From: Fragilaria crotonensis
Taxonomy: Eukaryota; Bacillariophyta; Fragilariophyceae; Fragilariales; Fragilariaceae
Direction: 5' to 3'
DNA: 53,840 nucleotides
Assembly (NCBI GenBank): GCA_022925895.1
Contig: JAKSYS010000423.1
Location: forward strand, 1-53,840
Shown here: positions 1-11,800 of the stretch, piece after piece
Numbering within the stretch: the stretch's first letter is position 1
Layout of the letters: every line of letters begins with the position of its first letter
Notes under the pieces: generated by a model
The model's input: only the letters and a program-made list of their open reading frames with translations
Databases searched by the model: none
What the model was told of the DNA's origin: nothing
Program-made: the position numbers and the translations under genes

Positions 1-1187
1 GAAACACTTTGCAGGCGCCCATTACCAGGGCCAGAAATAGAATCATTAATGCCTTGTTATGCATTAAGAGCGATAAAGGCATGAGCAGAAGTGGTTGGAT
101 TCAAGAATGCTCCCAATGACAAGACACTTTTCCACGCCGAATTTGTTGACGAGAAATATGTATACAAAGTATTGAAGAGATGCAAAGGTGAGTCCTGCAA
201 AGGACAGGACTTCACCAATCGCTGCTTCATTCATAGCCAAACCAGCAGAAGCAGACATGCAGAACAGAGGAAAAGCTTCATCGACAAGTGGACACAAAGG
301 CGAACAGCCAATGGTTGATCAAAAAGCGGCGAGTTTCGGGTCGGCTCATAATTGGCGGTTCGTCCGTTGCACTACTATTTGCCAAGGATTCCGTCTGCAT
401 GGGTTCGAGCAAAGACAGTCGTTCATCGACTTTCCCCTTCTGTCCGCAATGAAATTTACTCCATTGTGAACAGGTTGTGATTATAGACTGGCATACGTCA
501 CCAGGGATGTGTCGAGGACTCCTTCGTTTTTGAGGAGGCAGTGTTTCTGGTAAATAGCACCGGATCAACAAGGCGTTCATAATACACAAAATGAAAGCCA
601 CCAGATTCGGTAAGAGGAAGGGATATTCTGTCAGCATATACCGTATCCACTCTGTTGGTTGCCACTGCGGATATTGCGACAGAGGTTCTGCCAATGCTCC
701 CCAATGGCTGGGCATATCAGGAAACCCCAAGACCTCATTCCCACAACAACGCCCATAATACGACGCTCTAATGCATCATTCGAAGGATACTTCAGTGGCC
801 ATTGTTGCACTGAGAGTACCATTGCTCATGCCAGCACAAAATCTCCAAATTAATGCGGCAGGAGAGATTTGGAAGTTCCAAAGAGTAGCGAGAACCCGCC
901 TGCGAGGACAAGTGTCCATTCCATAACAAAGATCCGACCGTAGATATCGGCCGCCTTTCCCATGCGTACGAAGTAATGAATCGACCGATCATGAAGGACG
1001 ACGCGAGAAATCCGGCGTAAGAACCAACATTGTCAACCGTAGTCCCAGGGAGTAAACTAATTACCATGAAACCGCCGTATGGAAACATGCTTATCATGAG
1101 GTAGGCGTTCATGAACGAAGACAGACTTAGTGCCACCGTTGCAACTATGGGATTGGGTTGTGGTGGGAGGTCAAAATTGGCGACCAT
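1..1187 (-). pseudogene. MFS transporter (ZIFL-like), frameshifted, 3' end outside window
   Basis: A membrane transporter of the major facilitator superfamily can be read on the minus strand only by changing frame several times. It begins with MVANFDLPPQPN at 1187, then shows TM1 (IVATVALSL..), a PYGGFMV loop, the segment SYAGFLASSFMIGRF, an MFS motif A-like loop read in another frame (GKAADIYGR), GVVVGMRSWGFLICPAIG (motif C-like), and further TM segments down to position 1. Frame changes lie near 969, 853, 780, 690, 290 and 115. The closest recognisable type is the plant and algal zinc-induced-facilitator-like/peptide MFS group; that assignment is from family memory. The frames resume cleanly after each shift, so either recent decay or single-base assembly errors would explain it. 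Upstream lies a GTAC-rich palindrome and a miniature transposon. Confidence 0.7.
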
Positions 1188-1285
1188 CGTGAACACCTCA
1201 TTTTTGTGCCAGCAAGGGTGAGAAAAAGCACCAACAAATGCTCCTGAATTTTGGAACTTGTACTGTACTTTTGTACTTGTATAGG

Positions 1286-1308
1286 GTACCTGGTACAGTA
1301 CCAGGTAC
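1286..1308. repeat. Perfect palindrome GTACCTGGTAC-A-GTACCAGGTAC
   Basis: Eleven-base arms around a single A, visible by direct reading. It sits about 100 bases upstream of the MFS start. It is the clearest example of the GTAC/CCAGGTAC palindromes that fill spacers throughout the window. Function unknown. Confidence 0.85.
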
Positions 1309-1342
1309 ACGAGTACTACTACAACTCATGAACGAGGTTGTA

Positions 1343-1757
1343 CGGCTGGTTGCATTCATGGGAAAATTATAGTAGCCCACGTAGACCTTGGTATAAAACA
1401 TTAGCATTAACCCTGTAGACTTAAAATTATCGTGGCAAATTACATGCTGTGATCGGCTCACGATGGCGCGCAATGGTTTGTCAAGATCTCCGCCGTTTCT
1501 AGGTTTTTAGTATTTCCTCAAAAGGTTTTAGATGTGTCATTATGACCATGAGTGGAAAGCTTGCGAGGAAATATAGAAGACCTGAAAATTGTAAAATTAT
1601 GACCATATCGGTAGTTGCCACCATAGTGACACGCCATTCTTGTGTGAGTGAAACAACGAACTCGAGGGCTTCGAGTGCCTGGGAATTTCTTGGATAATTA
1701 AATCTATACGAGGGCCTACGTATCCTACTAAAATGATCTTCTCCGTGCAACCAGCTA
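1343..1757. mobile_element. Miniature TA-flanked element (MITE), about 415 bp
   Basis: The left end (TA then CGGCTGGTTGCA) and the reverse complement of the right end (TA then TAGCTGGTTGCA) form imperfect terminal inverted repeats. Matches continue about 60 bases inward, including a shared ACGTAG(A/G)CC block and a GTATA block. Both ends have TA flanks, as for Tc1/mariner/pogo-type insertion. No coding capacity is seen. The ends resemble those of the element at 12612-13068 and, more weakly, the termini of the 8833-12401 transposon. The first two bases of the repeats differ, so the exact boundary is uncertain by about 2 bases. Confidence 0.6.
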
Positions 1758-3331
1758 TATGTTGTATGTATCATACGACCTCCAAACGGGTTGCAAGTGT
1801 ACCTCCGGTGCAGGATAACAAAAGTAATAAGAATTGCCGTACGTACGTGCGAGTACTATTTGTACGTGACAGAAATTCGCGTCATCGTTTTTTCGCCGCA
1901 TAGCATTTTGTCAGAATAATGTACTGTAGAACCTGGTACAAATACTTGTGTAGTAGGCCTCCAAGCACTTAGTCGTTCTCTGTTACTGTTGTTATATGAA
2001 GACCTGGTTATGGTGAAACACATCATGCTAACTCAATCAAAATCACAGTAGTAACTGATTCATAACATATTAAACTACCGCAGTCTCCACTTGACAGAGC
2101 TTGCTTAGCATCTTCGAACTTGAGTTATGACTTGAGTCCCCCTCAATACTGTTAGCTGTAAAGCCAGGACAACGAAACGTCAGGTCCTTTCCTGCTGCAG
2201 GACGTTGCCGACACACCAACAGGTATTACATCATTGTTGCAGTCAGGGATTCCATAATTCGCTCATTGCCTCCAGGTTGCTATGGAGTCGGGCATCAAAA
2301 TACTCATTTTACTAGCCAAGTAACAGCATGGCAGGCAGGCAGTTTGTGATCAAACAAACTCTCCAACCGAAAGTCGATCGAGAAGTTGAGATTCCCAACA
2401 TTGCGCCAGGCACAACACCTTCCCCAAGCAAGGGTTCAATAGCTAGCTGAAATGCCATTGAGTGTGCCTTCAATGATTCCATCATGGACGCGCCAGTCGG
2501 GAATTCGATCCGGCTCTCAGTCTCATATTGTTGGGTGGATCAGTCGGATGAGCAATCCTCAGCACTGCCGTCAAACATTTCATGTAACACACCCAGTGAT
2601 GCTTCCTCCTACGTTCCATCCCTACTCCAACTCTTTCATGACACAATGTCATCGTCGTCAACAGTGATCCCACCTGAATTACGATCAAGTACGCCATCTG
2701 ACATTACATCAGAATGCATTTCCATCGGGTCCACATGTATTTCCTCGATTATTGTCGTCTTTATCAGGATTTCCTCGCCTACCATCGCATTCTATCTGAA
2801 CAGCCAAGTGATGTTCCATAAAAATTCCAATGGTGGTCCAACCAAAAGTCAATCGAGAAGTTGAGTCTTTAAAACCTCCTTCGCACGTTCTCCGAGTAAC
2901 TTGCTCGGAATATGAGTCGCCATTGATTGTGCTGACTTCGGTGATTCATCCCGGTTACACCATCACAAATCATAATCGTACATGTGGATTGATCTCGTCA
3001 ATCTCTAGAATGGGTGATGACGTGATGACTTATCCCCGAAAGATGCAAGTTGGGTCGAAAGTACGGTACGTGTAGTTGTTGTCGATGCTTCTGTGTTGTC
3101 ATTGCTAAGCTGGACGTACTCGTACCATACCAGGACGTACGTGATACCAGGTACACGTGCTTATTACAAGTCCATATTTCTGAGTGCATTCTGTGCATGA
3201 CTTTGTCCTGGTGAAGTGGATTAAAACTCCTGTAGAGGTGCAGTACGTTTGTACGACGTGAGCCAGAGTTTTGGATCCTGTAATTGGTTTTATCGGAGGT
3301 ACACTTGCAACTTGCAACCCGTTTGGAGCTA
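1758..3331. other. Spacer without a supportable gene; GTAC-rich, with a diverged direct repeat
   Basis: Open frames around 2452-3075 are short, serine/isoleucine-rich and lack any recognisable motif. A 29-base segment at about 2364-2392 (TCCAACCGAAAGTCGATCGA...) recurs at about 2835-2863 with two changes. The sequence CGAAACGTCAGGTC near 2174 recurs near 3466. These look like remnants of older duplications. GTAC palindromes cluster at 1830-1960 and 3100-3160. Nothing else is identified. Confidence 0.5.
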
Positions 3332-3691
3332 CCGTATTTCACGGAGATTTGTACCCGCGCATTCCTGTACCCACCTCCCAAAATTATGCACATTTTCGAA
3401 CCACTCGACTCAAAAATGAACGTCCATTTGTTATCCTTTGGCAGAAAAATCCTGGCATTTCACCGAAACGTCAGGTCATTTGAATTCCACTTGATGAAAG
3501 CTATCTATGCATGTATAACTCAAATGATCAGAAGACGAGTTTAAATATTCATTTTCCTTTTTTTCGTCGTCAGCCCGACATCAATTTTTCACGGATTCCC
3601 TCTATCCATCTGACATTTTCGATGAAAATTTGGTGGGATTCCGGAACCCCTCGATGAACATTTGGTGGGTACAAATCTCCGTGAAATACGG
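3332..3691. mobile_element. 360-bp miniature inverted-repeat element with 25-bp perfect ends
   Basis: Bases 3332-3356 (starting CCGTATTTCACGGAGATTTG) are the exact reverse complement of 3667-3691. TA dinucleotides flank both ends (3330-3331 and 3692-3693), the target duplication expected for Tc1/mariner/pogo transposases. Weaker inverted similarity continues inward through a GTACCCACC...AAATTTTCATCG block. No open frame of note lies inside. Perfect ends suggest fairly recent mobility. Confidence 0.8.
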
Positions 3692-4159
3692 TAGTATGCA
3701 TAGTGGGATCGAGTTCATACAGATACATACAAAAGGAGTACTCGTACATATACTTACTGGTACCGGTAGGTGCCATACTGGTATTTCTAGGACTAACCGT
3801 ATCACCGTATACCGTATGCATATCATACACATTCTCGATAATGGCATGTCTCCTCACATATCAGCAAGCAGAAGCATACAGTAGCAGTCCCATCCATTCT
3901 AAAGGATTGATACCGTATACACAGGTTATGTACATGTACTGTACAGTTTGTATTCATAGGTACTAACAATTTGTGGATCCAGTCGCAGGTTTTGGGTGTC
4001 GCTGGTACGAAATATACCCCGTTCTACGTGCGGACTCCAAAAGATACTCACACTTTGAACTTCCATCACAGGATGCTTCAAAATGCGTTCCGCAGGCAGT
4101 GACACCTTTACACCTTACACCAGTAACTCATTGCCTGATGGGAAGACTTCCATCGAATT

Positions 4160-5069
4160 TTGAAGTCACCATTGAGTTTGACCATGGAAACCAGTGAGCA
4201 TCATGAACTTTCTGAAGGGAGAGGACCTTTGGAATTGCTTTGTCATACGGCTATGATGCAAGGCGACAACCCAACGACATCAGAGCCCATGGTCGAAATC
4301 GAACCATTATCGGCACCTTGCACGGAGACAAGCCAAATAGATGACCTTCTCAAACCCTTGCCAGCTCTCTCATCTGAACCAGGGTCACCCTCAAATTTCC
4401 CTTGCGTCTTCGTTTCCTCTCGCGCGAAAGCTACTTCCAAGTGGGCTCCGCCTTCTTTCGTTGCGCTAAAGAAGAAGAAAAAACCATCGGTCGTTCCACA
4501 ATCTCCAACCTTGAGAATATCGATGGATCCGGGCTCTCAACACCTTCCACTTCTCCAAGCAAAGCTTGAGGAGGGCTGCTTGATTCATCTCGGTCTGAAA
4601 TGATAAGCAGCCCGCAGAGCAGGATTAAGTCATATCCCTGCCCTAAGCAACTAATTGGGAGAATGTTCAACTCAAGATCGAACTTGGAGATGCAAAGAAA
4701 GAGATTGCGAAACTCAAAAAAGAAATGAATCGAGCGAACTGTAACATTAGCGAGCTGAGATCCTTGTCCGGGGGTAACAAGATCTCAGAGATCCCGCTTG
4801 CCGACATGATTGAAATTATGCAGGAGTACGGTTCCGAGGTTTCCGGCCAGAGCTTTCAGAAACGAAAGGAGGATCCACAGCCGGCTTCCATTGTTCGGCA
4901 ATTTCGTCGTTGGAATCCAGATTTTCTCAAGTATTTTTGCCGAAAGAATGGCAAGTGGATTCCAAAATTGGGCAAGGCTGGAGAACTACAGCGCAGGCAG
5001 CTAAAGAGGGAAGCCCTGAAAGCTCACCGGCGCAACCCTTCCCAAGGTCCACCGGAACGGAACCCTTAA
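4160..5069 (+). CDS. Uncharacterised protein, probably two exons
   Basis: I do not recognise a function. The first open segment (4160-4603; its second Met, at 4184, is an alternative start) is Ser/Pro-rich with a lysine run (KKKKK), suggesting a nuclear protein. The second segment reads through a coiled-coil-like stretch (ELGDAKKEIAKLKKEMNRA) into a compact C-terminal domain: LADMIEIMQEYGS, then SIVRQFRRWNPDFLKYF, then GKWIPKLGKAGELQRRQ. I have the impression of similar RRWNP...GKW.PKLGK proteins in other diatoms, but that is memory only. The two segments join in frame if bases 4592-4645 (GTCTGA...CTAAG) are an intron, which is short with a weak donor. A frameshift or stop inside a decaying gene is the alternative. 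Confidence 0.5.
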
Positions 5070-5510
5070 CTGATGCGAGAGGAAAGCAACTTCCCGCAAT
5101 TTGTTAGGCTAGCTATAATATAGGCTGTAGATACGTAATCTCTGTTGCGTCCACTCCTCAACGTCGCAAGCGACTAGTCCAGTACAATACTCAATGGACG
5201 CTGATTACAATGCTTGAAGATTAAGTGCGCCGCATAATGCAACTTGCAACTCGCCCGTGTGCGTTGCGTCCACTTTCCTGAGGTATTAGAGTTACGGTAG
5301 AACAGGCGAAGGACAGAATCAAATTTTCGTTAGACCGGAGAAGAGGCACTGATACCTGCACTCTGCACTTCTCTGTTGTATTTTGGGCCAAAATGTGCCT
5401 TTATTTTGCTCATAATACTGGTACACTAATGATGCTTCCAACATCCAGCATCTGCTCCTCAAACCCCCACCGGTAGTCTACTGGGCAGAAACTAGAACTT
5501 TCAAACAACT

Positions 5511-5566
5511 CCACAGTCCACCATCCAAAGTCTGCCATCCACAGTCCGCCATCCACAGTCAACAGC
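5511..5566. repeat. 14-bp tandem repeat, about four units
   Basis: Units read CCACAGTCCACCAT, CCAAAGTCTGCCAT, CCACAGTCCGCCAT and a diverged CCACAGTCAACAGC. Minisatellite of no evident function. Confidence 0.8.
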
Positions 5567-6120
5567 CAACAGGGGTTCCATCAGGATTCATCAAAGCTGC
5601 CATCATGCATGTATTTTTGGTTGGCTTCAAGATCTCTGGTGATGGTGATTTGTCCCCAGCATTGCTTGAAATGCTGAAGAAGTGAGAGGCAGGAAACATC
5701 ACTGCTGAATATACTCATTATCATCTATACCTTTTAGGTTCTAAGCAGCAACCATGATGAGTTGTTTAATTCACAGGTTGGTAAGTAGGAAAGAGTTGCT
5801 GGCTTCTGTGATCTGGGCTGTTGTGAGGCTCATGGGGAGAGGGACATCATCCGGACCCAAAACGGGATCTTAAAGGGACTTGCTGCGATGAGGGCAAGGT
5901 AGGCCTCTGGAGAGCATGATGAGAGCATACAGGTGGCCATGATGGTTGCTCCCTGAAAACGAGTGGACAGATGTAGCGTTGGAACTAAGATCCTTCTGGA
6001 CAATGGTCAAGGTGAGGAAATTTGGTGGCACAGTGAGGCTCAAAATGGGTGTGGGGCGGGACGGGCCTCAGAAATTTTGCCGCAGTGGTGGTCGGCCATG
6101 GGTGGGTGGCGAGCTTTAAC

Positions 6121-6144
6121 TATGTATCTATGTATCTATGTATC
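6121..6144. repeat. (TATGTATC)x3 microsatellite
   Basis: Three exact 8-base units in direct tandem. Confidence 0.9.
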
Positions 6145-6639
6145 ATTCAGTGGTATTTGCAGTTTGCAGTATTGATGAAATCGTAAGAAGACAAAATGTG
6201 GAAATTGATGAACGGCATTATCAATAAGAAGTCTGGGAAAGTCATGGCGTTTCTGATTCCTTGTCTTATGACTTTTGACTAATAACTCACGACTCTGACT
6301 CGTGACTCATGAGCTCATGAGCGATGACGTTCTGGGTGTCTAGGACGCCGTCTGTTGTTGGTTCCTTGACAAAAAGGGCATACAAGACTGGAGACTTGCT
6401 GAGAACCTCCAGTCTCCTGTACTACCGTAAAGAGCGGAACACAAGCGCCAGGGAATGTACTGTTTTTTAATGCCGTGGCGCCTTTCTTCCACATATTTTT
6501 TCGAAGTGAGACACAAAGATTCCATTTGGATTCTATACGCACCGCGCCAGAACTCACCCAAAATTCAATTACAGAATGGCATCATAAACAAATAACTCCT
6601 TGGAATAGTACGATGCAGGACAGCTCTGATGATTAATCC

Positions 6640-7986
6640 TTGGCTTTGAGGGGAATGCAATGTCGTCAAGCACAGAAAAGGAGGCGCTTCACGAAACAAG
6701 AAAAGCTGTATTTCATTCGGAATGTCAAGAGACGACTTAAGAATGGGATGAGTCAACGAGAGGCCTGTAAGGACTTGAATATCCATCACAAGCAGTACGG
6801 CGTGTGGAGAAAGCAAATGGAAGAATTGCTACGGACGAGGAATTCAAAGGCAAAAAGTCTTTATCAAGGTTGCGTTTCTATTTTAAAAGCAGTAGTAGAA
6901 GAGGAGCTCCTGCGCTTTATCTTTGAATTGAGGGAACAGGGAATGTCAGTGTCGATTACAATGGTTATGCTTAGATAAGGTCATTTGTCTCGAAACTTTC
7001 GAGAAAAGTCACAAGTTGCACAATATAATTCTGCACGACGTTTTGTGAAGCACCAGCCATGGACTTGTACACCGGATGGATACCCACGAATCACAGCATT
7101 CTCCCAATGAAATGGCAGCTGATGCTGCGCAAGATTTCATGACCAGCCACAACAATGCCTGCCCCAAAGTTGCACAACCTTGTCGTGATGCTGCATTCAT
7201 TATAAACATGGATCAGACTCCTATCCCGTTTACATACAATTCGAGGAAAACAGGAAAACACTCGAACTCCTTGGGCGTAGAACAGTCCATGTCCAAAAAT
7301 CAACAAATGACACAAAATGAGCCACATTTGCTATGACTGTCACAGCATCAGGTGAGGTACTCACTCCTCTGGTTGTTTTCAAAGGAAAACCTGGTGGAAG
7401 GATTGCTCAGCGTGAATTTGCTACGTATCCACATGAAATGGATGAAAAGGTGATGTTGACATGGGTCGACACAATTCTGAAACCCTATGTGATGACAGCA
7501 CCAGATGGTGTTGTCCCGATTGTCTTTTGGAGCTCGTACCGATGCCATATGATGTCGTCTGTGGTTGAAGCTGTGCAGGATTTAGGTGTTGAAGTTGAGC
7601 ATATCCCTGGCGGCTGCACAGGTCTTTGCCAACCCGTTGATGTAGGCGTCAACAAACCTTTCAAGCATCGGATCCGACATCAATGGGAACGGTGGATGAT
7701 TGCTGAGGGTCTTGTTCATGGAACAACAAGTCCGCCTTCACGACTTGACATTTGCAGGTGGACGCTGGTTGCCTTCCAAAAACTACCGGAGCAAATGATT
7801 CGAAACGCTTGGAGGCATGGAGAATATACGTGGTTCCCAGGCAGCACTCGCGAGGAATACCCTCAGCCGACAGAAGGATTGCTCTTAGCAATGAGCGGGA
7901 AAGAGATTGAAGAACACAAAACAACACCACAAGCAAGAGACAACTGTGCAAGAACAGATTTGAAAGATCTGCCATCGCTAAGTTAG
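6640..7986 (+). pseudogene. Pogo/Tigger-type (DDE_1) transposase, broken
   Basis: This is the transposase of the surrounding element. Residues 13-60 of the first segment are a helix-turn-helix DNA-binding region (KRRRFTKQEKLYF...SQREACKDLNIHHKQYGVW). The catalytic part reads IINMDQTPIPF (first Asp), then VFWSSYRCHMM where the family normally has an Asp in LDSYRCH, then GLCQPVDVGVNKPFK (third Asp). The second acidic residue is therefore missing. The frame changes near 6975, 7085 and 7320, each time resuming family-like sequence such as ATFAMTVTASGEVLTPLVVF. Loss of a catalytic Asp plus frameshifts makes an active enzyme very unlikely. Identification rests on the DDE_1 motif order, which is clear. 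Confidence 0.85.
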
Positions 7987-8075
7987 CAGTAAGTATTCGC
8001 AGCACCGTTAGCACTACAGTATAATTTAGCTGCAACACAGGAAATACTTCAGTACTTCTACACTACAAGGAGCAG

Positions 8076-8626
8076 CTAATCATTCGTCTCATTGTATTTG
8101 TCATCGTCGTTATCATTTGCGTTCTCATCCATATCTTCATCATTGCCAGGTTTGTCATTTGGGTTCTCATCTACAATTGTCTTGCTTCTGTTGTTTGTGA
8201 CAAGTCAGTACTTCAGTAGTAGGTTGCTCTGGCGGCAGCAAAGATATGATTGCAGCAAGGTAGGCAACAACCCACATTATGCCGACTCTTCTTTCGCTTC
8301 GTGGGCTTTCGCTTTCTGCTGAGTATATCTCAGTGATTTGGGCCAATGCACCGTCATAGTATTTACAGTGCTTCTTGCTGATGAGGTGCCGTTGGAGGTA
8401 TCCAAGAACATGACAGCAATCAATTCCATCTGAAACCCAGTAAGCTGCGATTGCCGACTCCTCCTTCCCTTTGCATTGACAATCTGGACCTTCCGAGTCG
8501 TACTACAACAACATCCTCTGCCAGAATAGAGCCACAAACATCATGATCTTCACATGATCTACCGTTGCTGCTTGCCTCTATCCCAACAATTTTGACCGTA
8601 ATTCCACTTGGGTGAGTCGCCATCAT
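8076..8626 (-). pseudogene. Second, convergent gene of the pogo-like element (unknown function)
   Basis: On the minus strand inside the pogo-like element, a protein starts MMATHPSGITVKIVGIEAS at 8626 and reads through HDVCGSILAEDVVV. After frame changes near 8500 and 8460 it reads AYWVSDGIDCCHVLGYLQRH and YYDGALAQITEIYSA, and ends in a very acidic tail (NDEDMDENANDNDDDK) near 8078. The way family-like sequence resumes across frames indicates a real, decayed gene rather than chance. I think a VSDG.D.C...FLxRH...YDG.LAQ protein accompanies pogo-like transposases in other algal genomes, but this is memory and not verified. It converges on the transposase gene with a gap of about 90 bases. A DNA-binding accessory role would be inference only. 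Confidence 0.55.
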
Positions 8627-8832
8627 GAAATCAGTACGTCAAAGAAAAGTGTTTTGTTGCTTGTTGCATTTGTATGTTCATACGCATGCATGTGTTAAGT
8701 ATGAATGTTTGTTTACCAGTAAATACGGGACGATGTACAACATAATTTACTACTGGCGCGTTTCTTCCGGTGGCGCTTGTGTTCCGCTCTCTACGGTAGT
8801 ACTGGTCGTACTACATGTACGTATTATACGTA

Positions 8833-11800
8833 TGGCAGGTTTCATGCTCAACCCTCCTAGCGTATAGTTCGGTATATTTTATACACTCCATACAAAATCC
8901 TAGAGTAGAATTCCGCCAAATAATTCTGCAATCTTTCCGCAAATCGTATCCATAATCATTCATGGTTGATCATTGCACTCCTCAACTCAGAATGCACAAA
9001 GCCATTGTCAAAGTCAAGGACACATCTGTGCCCTTTGAAGGCTTTACTCACCCTCTCAATATCGGAGTATGACAGGAGCTCCTGCTTTATGTGTGAAGGC
9101 ATTCTGGCAGCAGGAGATGTTCTGTCGGCGTTGGAAGCTGAATTCGAATCTTCATGTTCTGCTGCTGCTCGCTTCTGCTGCTCCTGATGAAGGTGGTGGT
9201 AAGTACAAATATATGCACGTGCACGCGAAGCAAACTTCTGAATCCTTTGCTTTGTCAGCACATTCAAAGGGCAGGTGCAGTCTTTTACCAGTTGTTTAAA
9301 ATTGTCGCGTCCTCGCTTCCGAGACAGCGGCATGCGTCGATAATATGCTTTCGAATGTGCCCAGCTGTATTCGATACCTTCGCCGGCAAGCTCAGCGTGA
9401 AACTTGGGTGTCAGAAGTACCGTTACTCCAAGCTGTGTTCCGAGATACTGCAGCGCCGTTTCCTCTTCTTTGAAATCTCTGCAGTTGCCAAGTAGGCTGC
9501 GAAGTGAGTAATGTAAGTCAACTTCGCCCGTGATTGAATCCTTTCGCCCTTCCAAAGTGTATTTTTCTAACGATGCTCGTTCTATTAGCCCTCGCTCTCC
9601 GAGGACTTGCAAAAGACCTTTGGGTTTCCCCTCCCATCCAGGTGTGACTTGTTCCTTGCGATCATGTAACTCAATTTGGTTGTTGCGAGCAAAATCTTGA
9701 AGTTCTTTTTTGGAATAGCCTCGTTGCTGCTGAAGAGTAACACCTTTAGCATGCAATGCTTCAAGAAGCAGCTTTTTGGATCTCTCGACAAGTCTGATCT
9801 TGCCTGTTGGTCGGTCATGTCGTTGCATGGCTTGTTGCTCTGGAGACAGGTACCATGGCCCTTTATCTTTGGCTGCGAACGTCATTGATTGAATGTCCGC
9901 AACACGCAGCTCAGGTAAGTGTGGACCAAGATATCCTTCTTCTGCCATAATTGTCGTGTCTCTCATCAATGGCTGTGCTCCTCCGTAGGATTTTGACATA
10001 TGCTGCGCGCTGAGGGCTTGATCGCGTTTGCGAGCATGACCTTGACTGTGATCGAAGAGGAAGACCAGATCGAATTCGGGATAGAGGACTTGTAAACAAT
10101 CCACGACATCTTCCAGTTGGAGACTCATGTAGAAAGAATTCCAGTATCCTTCATTGTTGGCCCTGATGAAAAGGTATTTAACAAACGGTGATTCTGTCAA
10201 TGCCACTTTGTTGATTGTGCCTAGTATTTCCATGGCTGCGTGCGTATCAGTGTAAGTAGCTCTGCTTTGTTGTCGATGTAAGTTAATCCTCGCTAACTCA
10301 TCCTCCGTTAAAGGTCTTCCAAACCCAAACTCTCGCGAGACGAACGCAGATAACATATATCCATCGCCTTCCGACTTCGGAAGAAGGGGACGCTGTCCCT
10401 TTGGTCCTATCCAAGTCTTTGCTCCTAGGAGATATTGGGCGAATACACTTTCATCCTGGCCGACGATCATTATCGGCCTCGCAATTGACGACACCCGAAT
10501 GCTGGTTGTTGGATTGATGCTTTCCTGCTGAGTGCTACTATTCATGCTGGTGGCATCGGCACCACCGCAGTGCCGACTCCAGTAGTCAATATGGAATTCA
10601 ACTAGCTCCTCGTCTCGGATAATGTCAAAATAACGATGTCCAAATCCAATGTCCAACCCTTCTATCATCGTAGCTTTTGCAACAGGCAATTGTATCCATC
10701 GATTGCAATAGGGCTCCAATTTTGTGAGATACGTCTCGCAGAAGGTTTGTCGATTTGCAACCACATCCTCCCGTTCGTGGCCATCGACATAGAAGCTCTT
10801 CCTTCTAACATCATATTTGAAGCCTAGTAACCGCATCCAGCGCCATGTAGTTGAAAAGCTCATTGACTGAAGTCTATGAGCTTGAAGAAAGGAATCAGTT
10901 ACTGCTGCTTTGTTGCGGTCAGCATTGTCGTCAGCAGTACTTGCAGTGCTTGTTCCCGACGAGTCAACAACAATTTTGTGTTGTTGTTCATGATTGTCAT
11001 CCTGCCATACTACTACCAATCGTGGTATCACCGTAGACACAATGAAGTCATGCACACCTTCTATTGTTAGGGTTGTTAAATTCCTGACACCGAATGCAAC
11101 AATCTGTTCTTTTGCATCAGGAAAAGTTTCGAGCAATCGCGGCAGTGGTCGCTTCCCACACTGGACGTAGGCATTCGGGTGGGGGAAGCATTCGAGCTTC
11201 CTGTAGATTTTATTCCACTCTGCAATGGTCCTATAGAAAGTTGCTTGTTGCATTCCAAGATCATTCAAGCGGGAACAGGCTTCCTTACAACAATCCTGCC
11301 AAGTCCATTGGTTCATTTTTTGTAGTGCAAGTTGATATGCCAGACACAAAAATGATGCTCGTTGCCGAATCTCGAAGATTTCAATCTTCGAACAGAAATT
11401 ATCAGGATCTCCGCCCTTCACCACACCACGCCAGCTGTCTTCGCTCTCATGAACTGCCTGTAGTGCTGCAATGCGACGTTCAAGCGTCTCCTGAGGACTT
11501 TCGTCCAAAGTCATTGTATCAACGAGAGTAGTACTGTTGCTGCCAACGCCGACGCTGCCGATGCCAACGCCTCTACATATTGGTCCTCTGCTGCTGAACA
11601 ACTGACAAGCCTCTGGACTTGCAGGCCAATACGAGCATGAACTGCTGGCAACCGCTTCTAATCTTTGACGCTTTTTTTGGGACTCTTCCTCATCTTCATT
11701 GGCATCACCATCAGCCCCGACACTTGTTCCAAACACTGTACTAGAATCGACGGTAGCAGGTCGTCCCCTTGTTGATGGAATTGCAAGAGCATTTGAGGCG

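Larger units (their letters stand above)
5070..6421. other. Spacer without a supportable gene
   Basis: No convincing coding region was found on either strand. Two simple repeats are present (5511-5566 and 6121-6144, listed separately), and 6280-6330 is rich in ACTC/GACTC repeats. The rest is unassigned. Confidence 0.5.
6422..8799. mobile_element. Pogo-like DNA transposon, 2.38 kb, decayed
   Basis: Terminal inverted repeats of 29 bases (6422-6450, starting CTACCGTAAAGAGCGG; 8771-8799, ending CCGCTCTCTACGGTAG) differ at one position. TA dinucleotides flank both sides (6420-6421, 8800-8801). Inside lie a pogo/Tigger-type DDE transposase on the plus strand (6640-7986) and a second, convergent coding region on the minus strand (8076-8626). 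Both carry frameshifts, so the copy is probably inactive, although its ends are nearly intact. The next transposon begins only about 30 bases downstream. Confidence 0.85.

Noticed and set aside
395-420. GGTTCGA-like boxes as tRNA gene B boxes (also near 32064)
   Set aside because: No cloverleaf or A box could be found around them. No tRNA or rRNA gene is seen in the window.
2452-3075. Overlapping open frames on both strands
   Set aside because: Low-complexity Ser/Ile/Thr products, no motif, and similar-length frames on both strands, as expected by chance.
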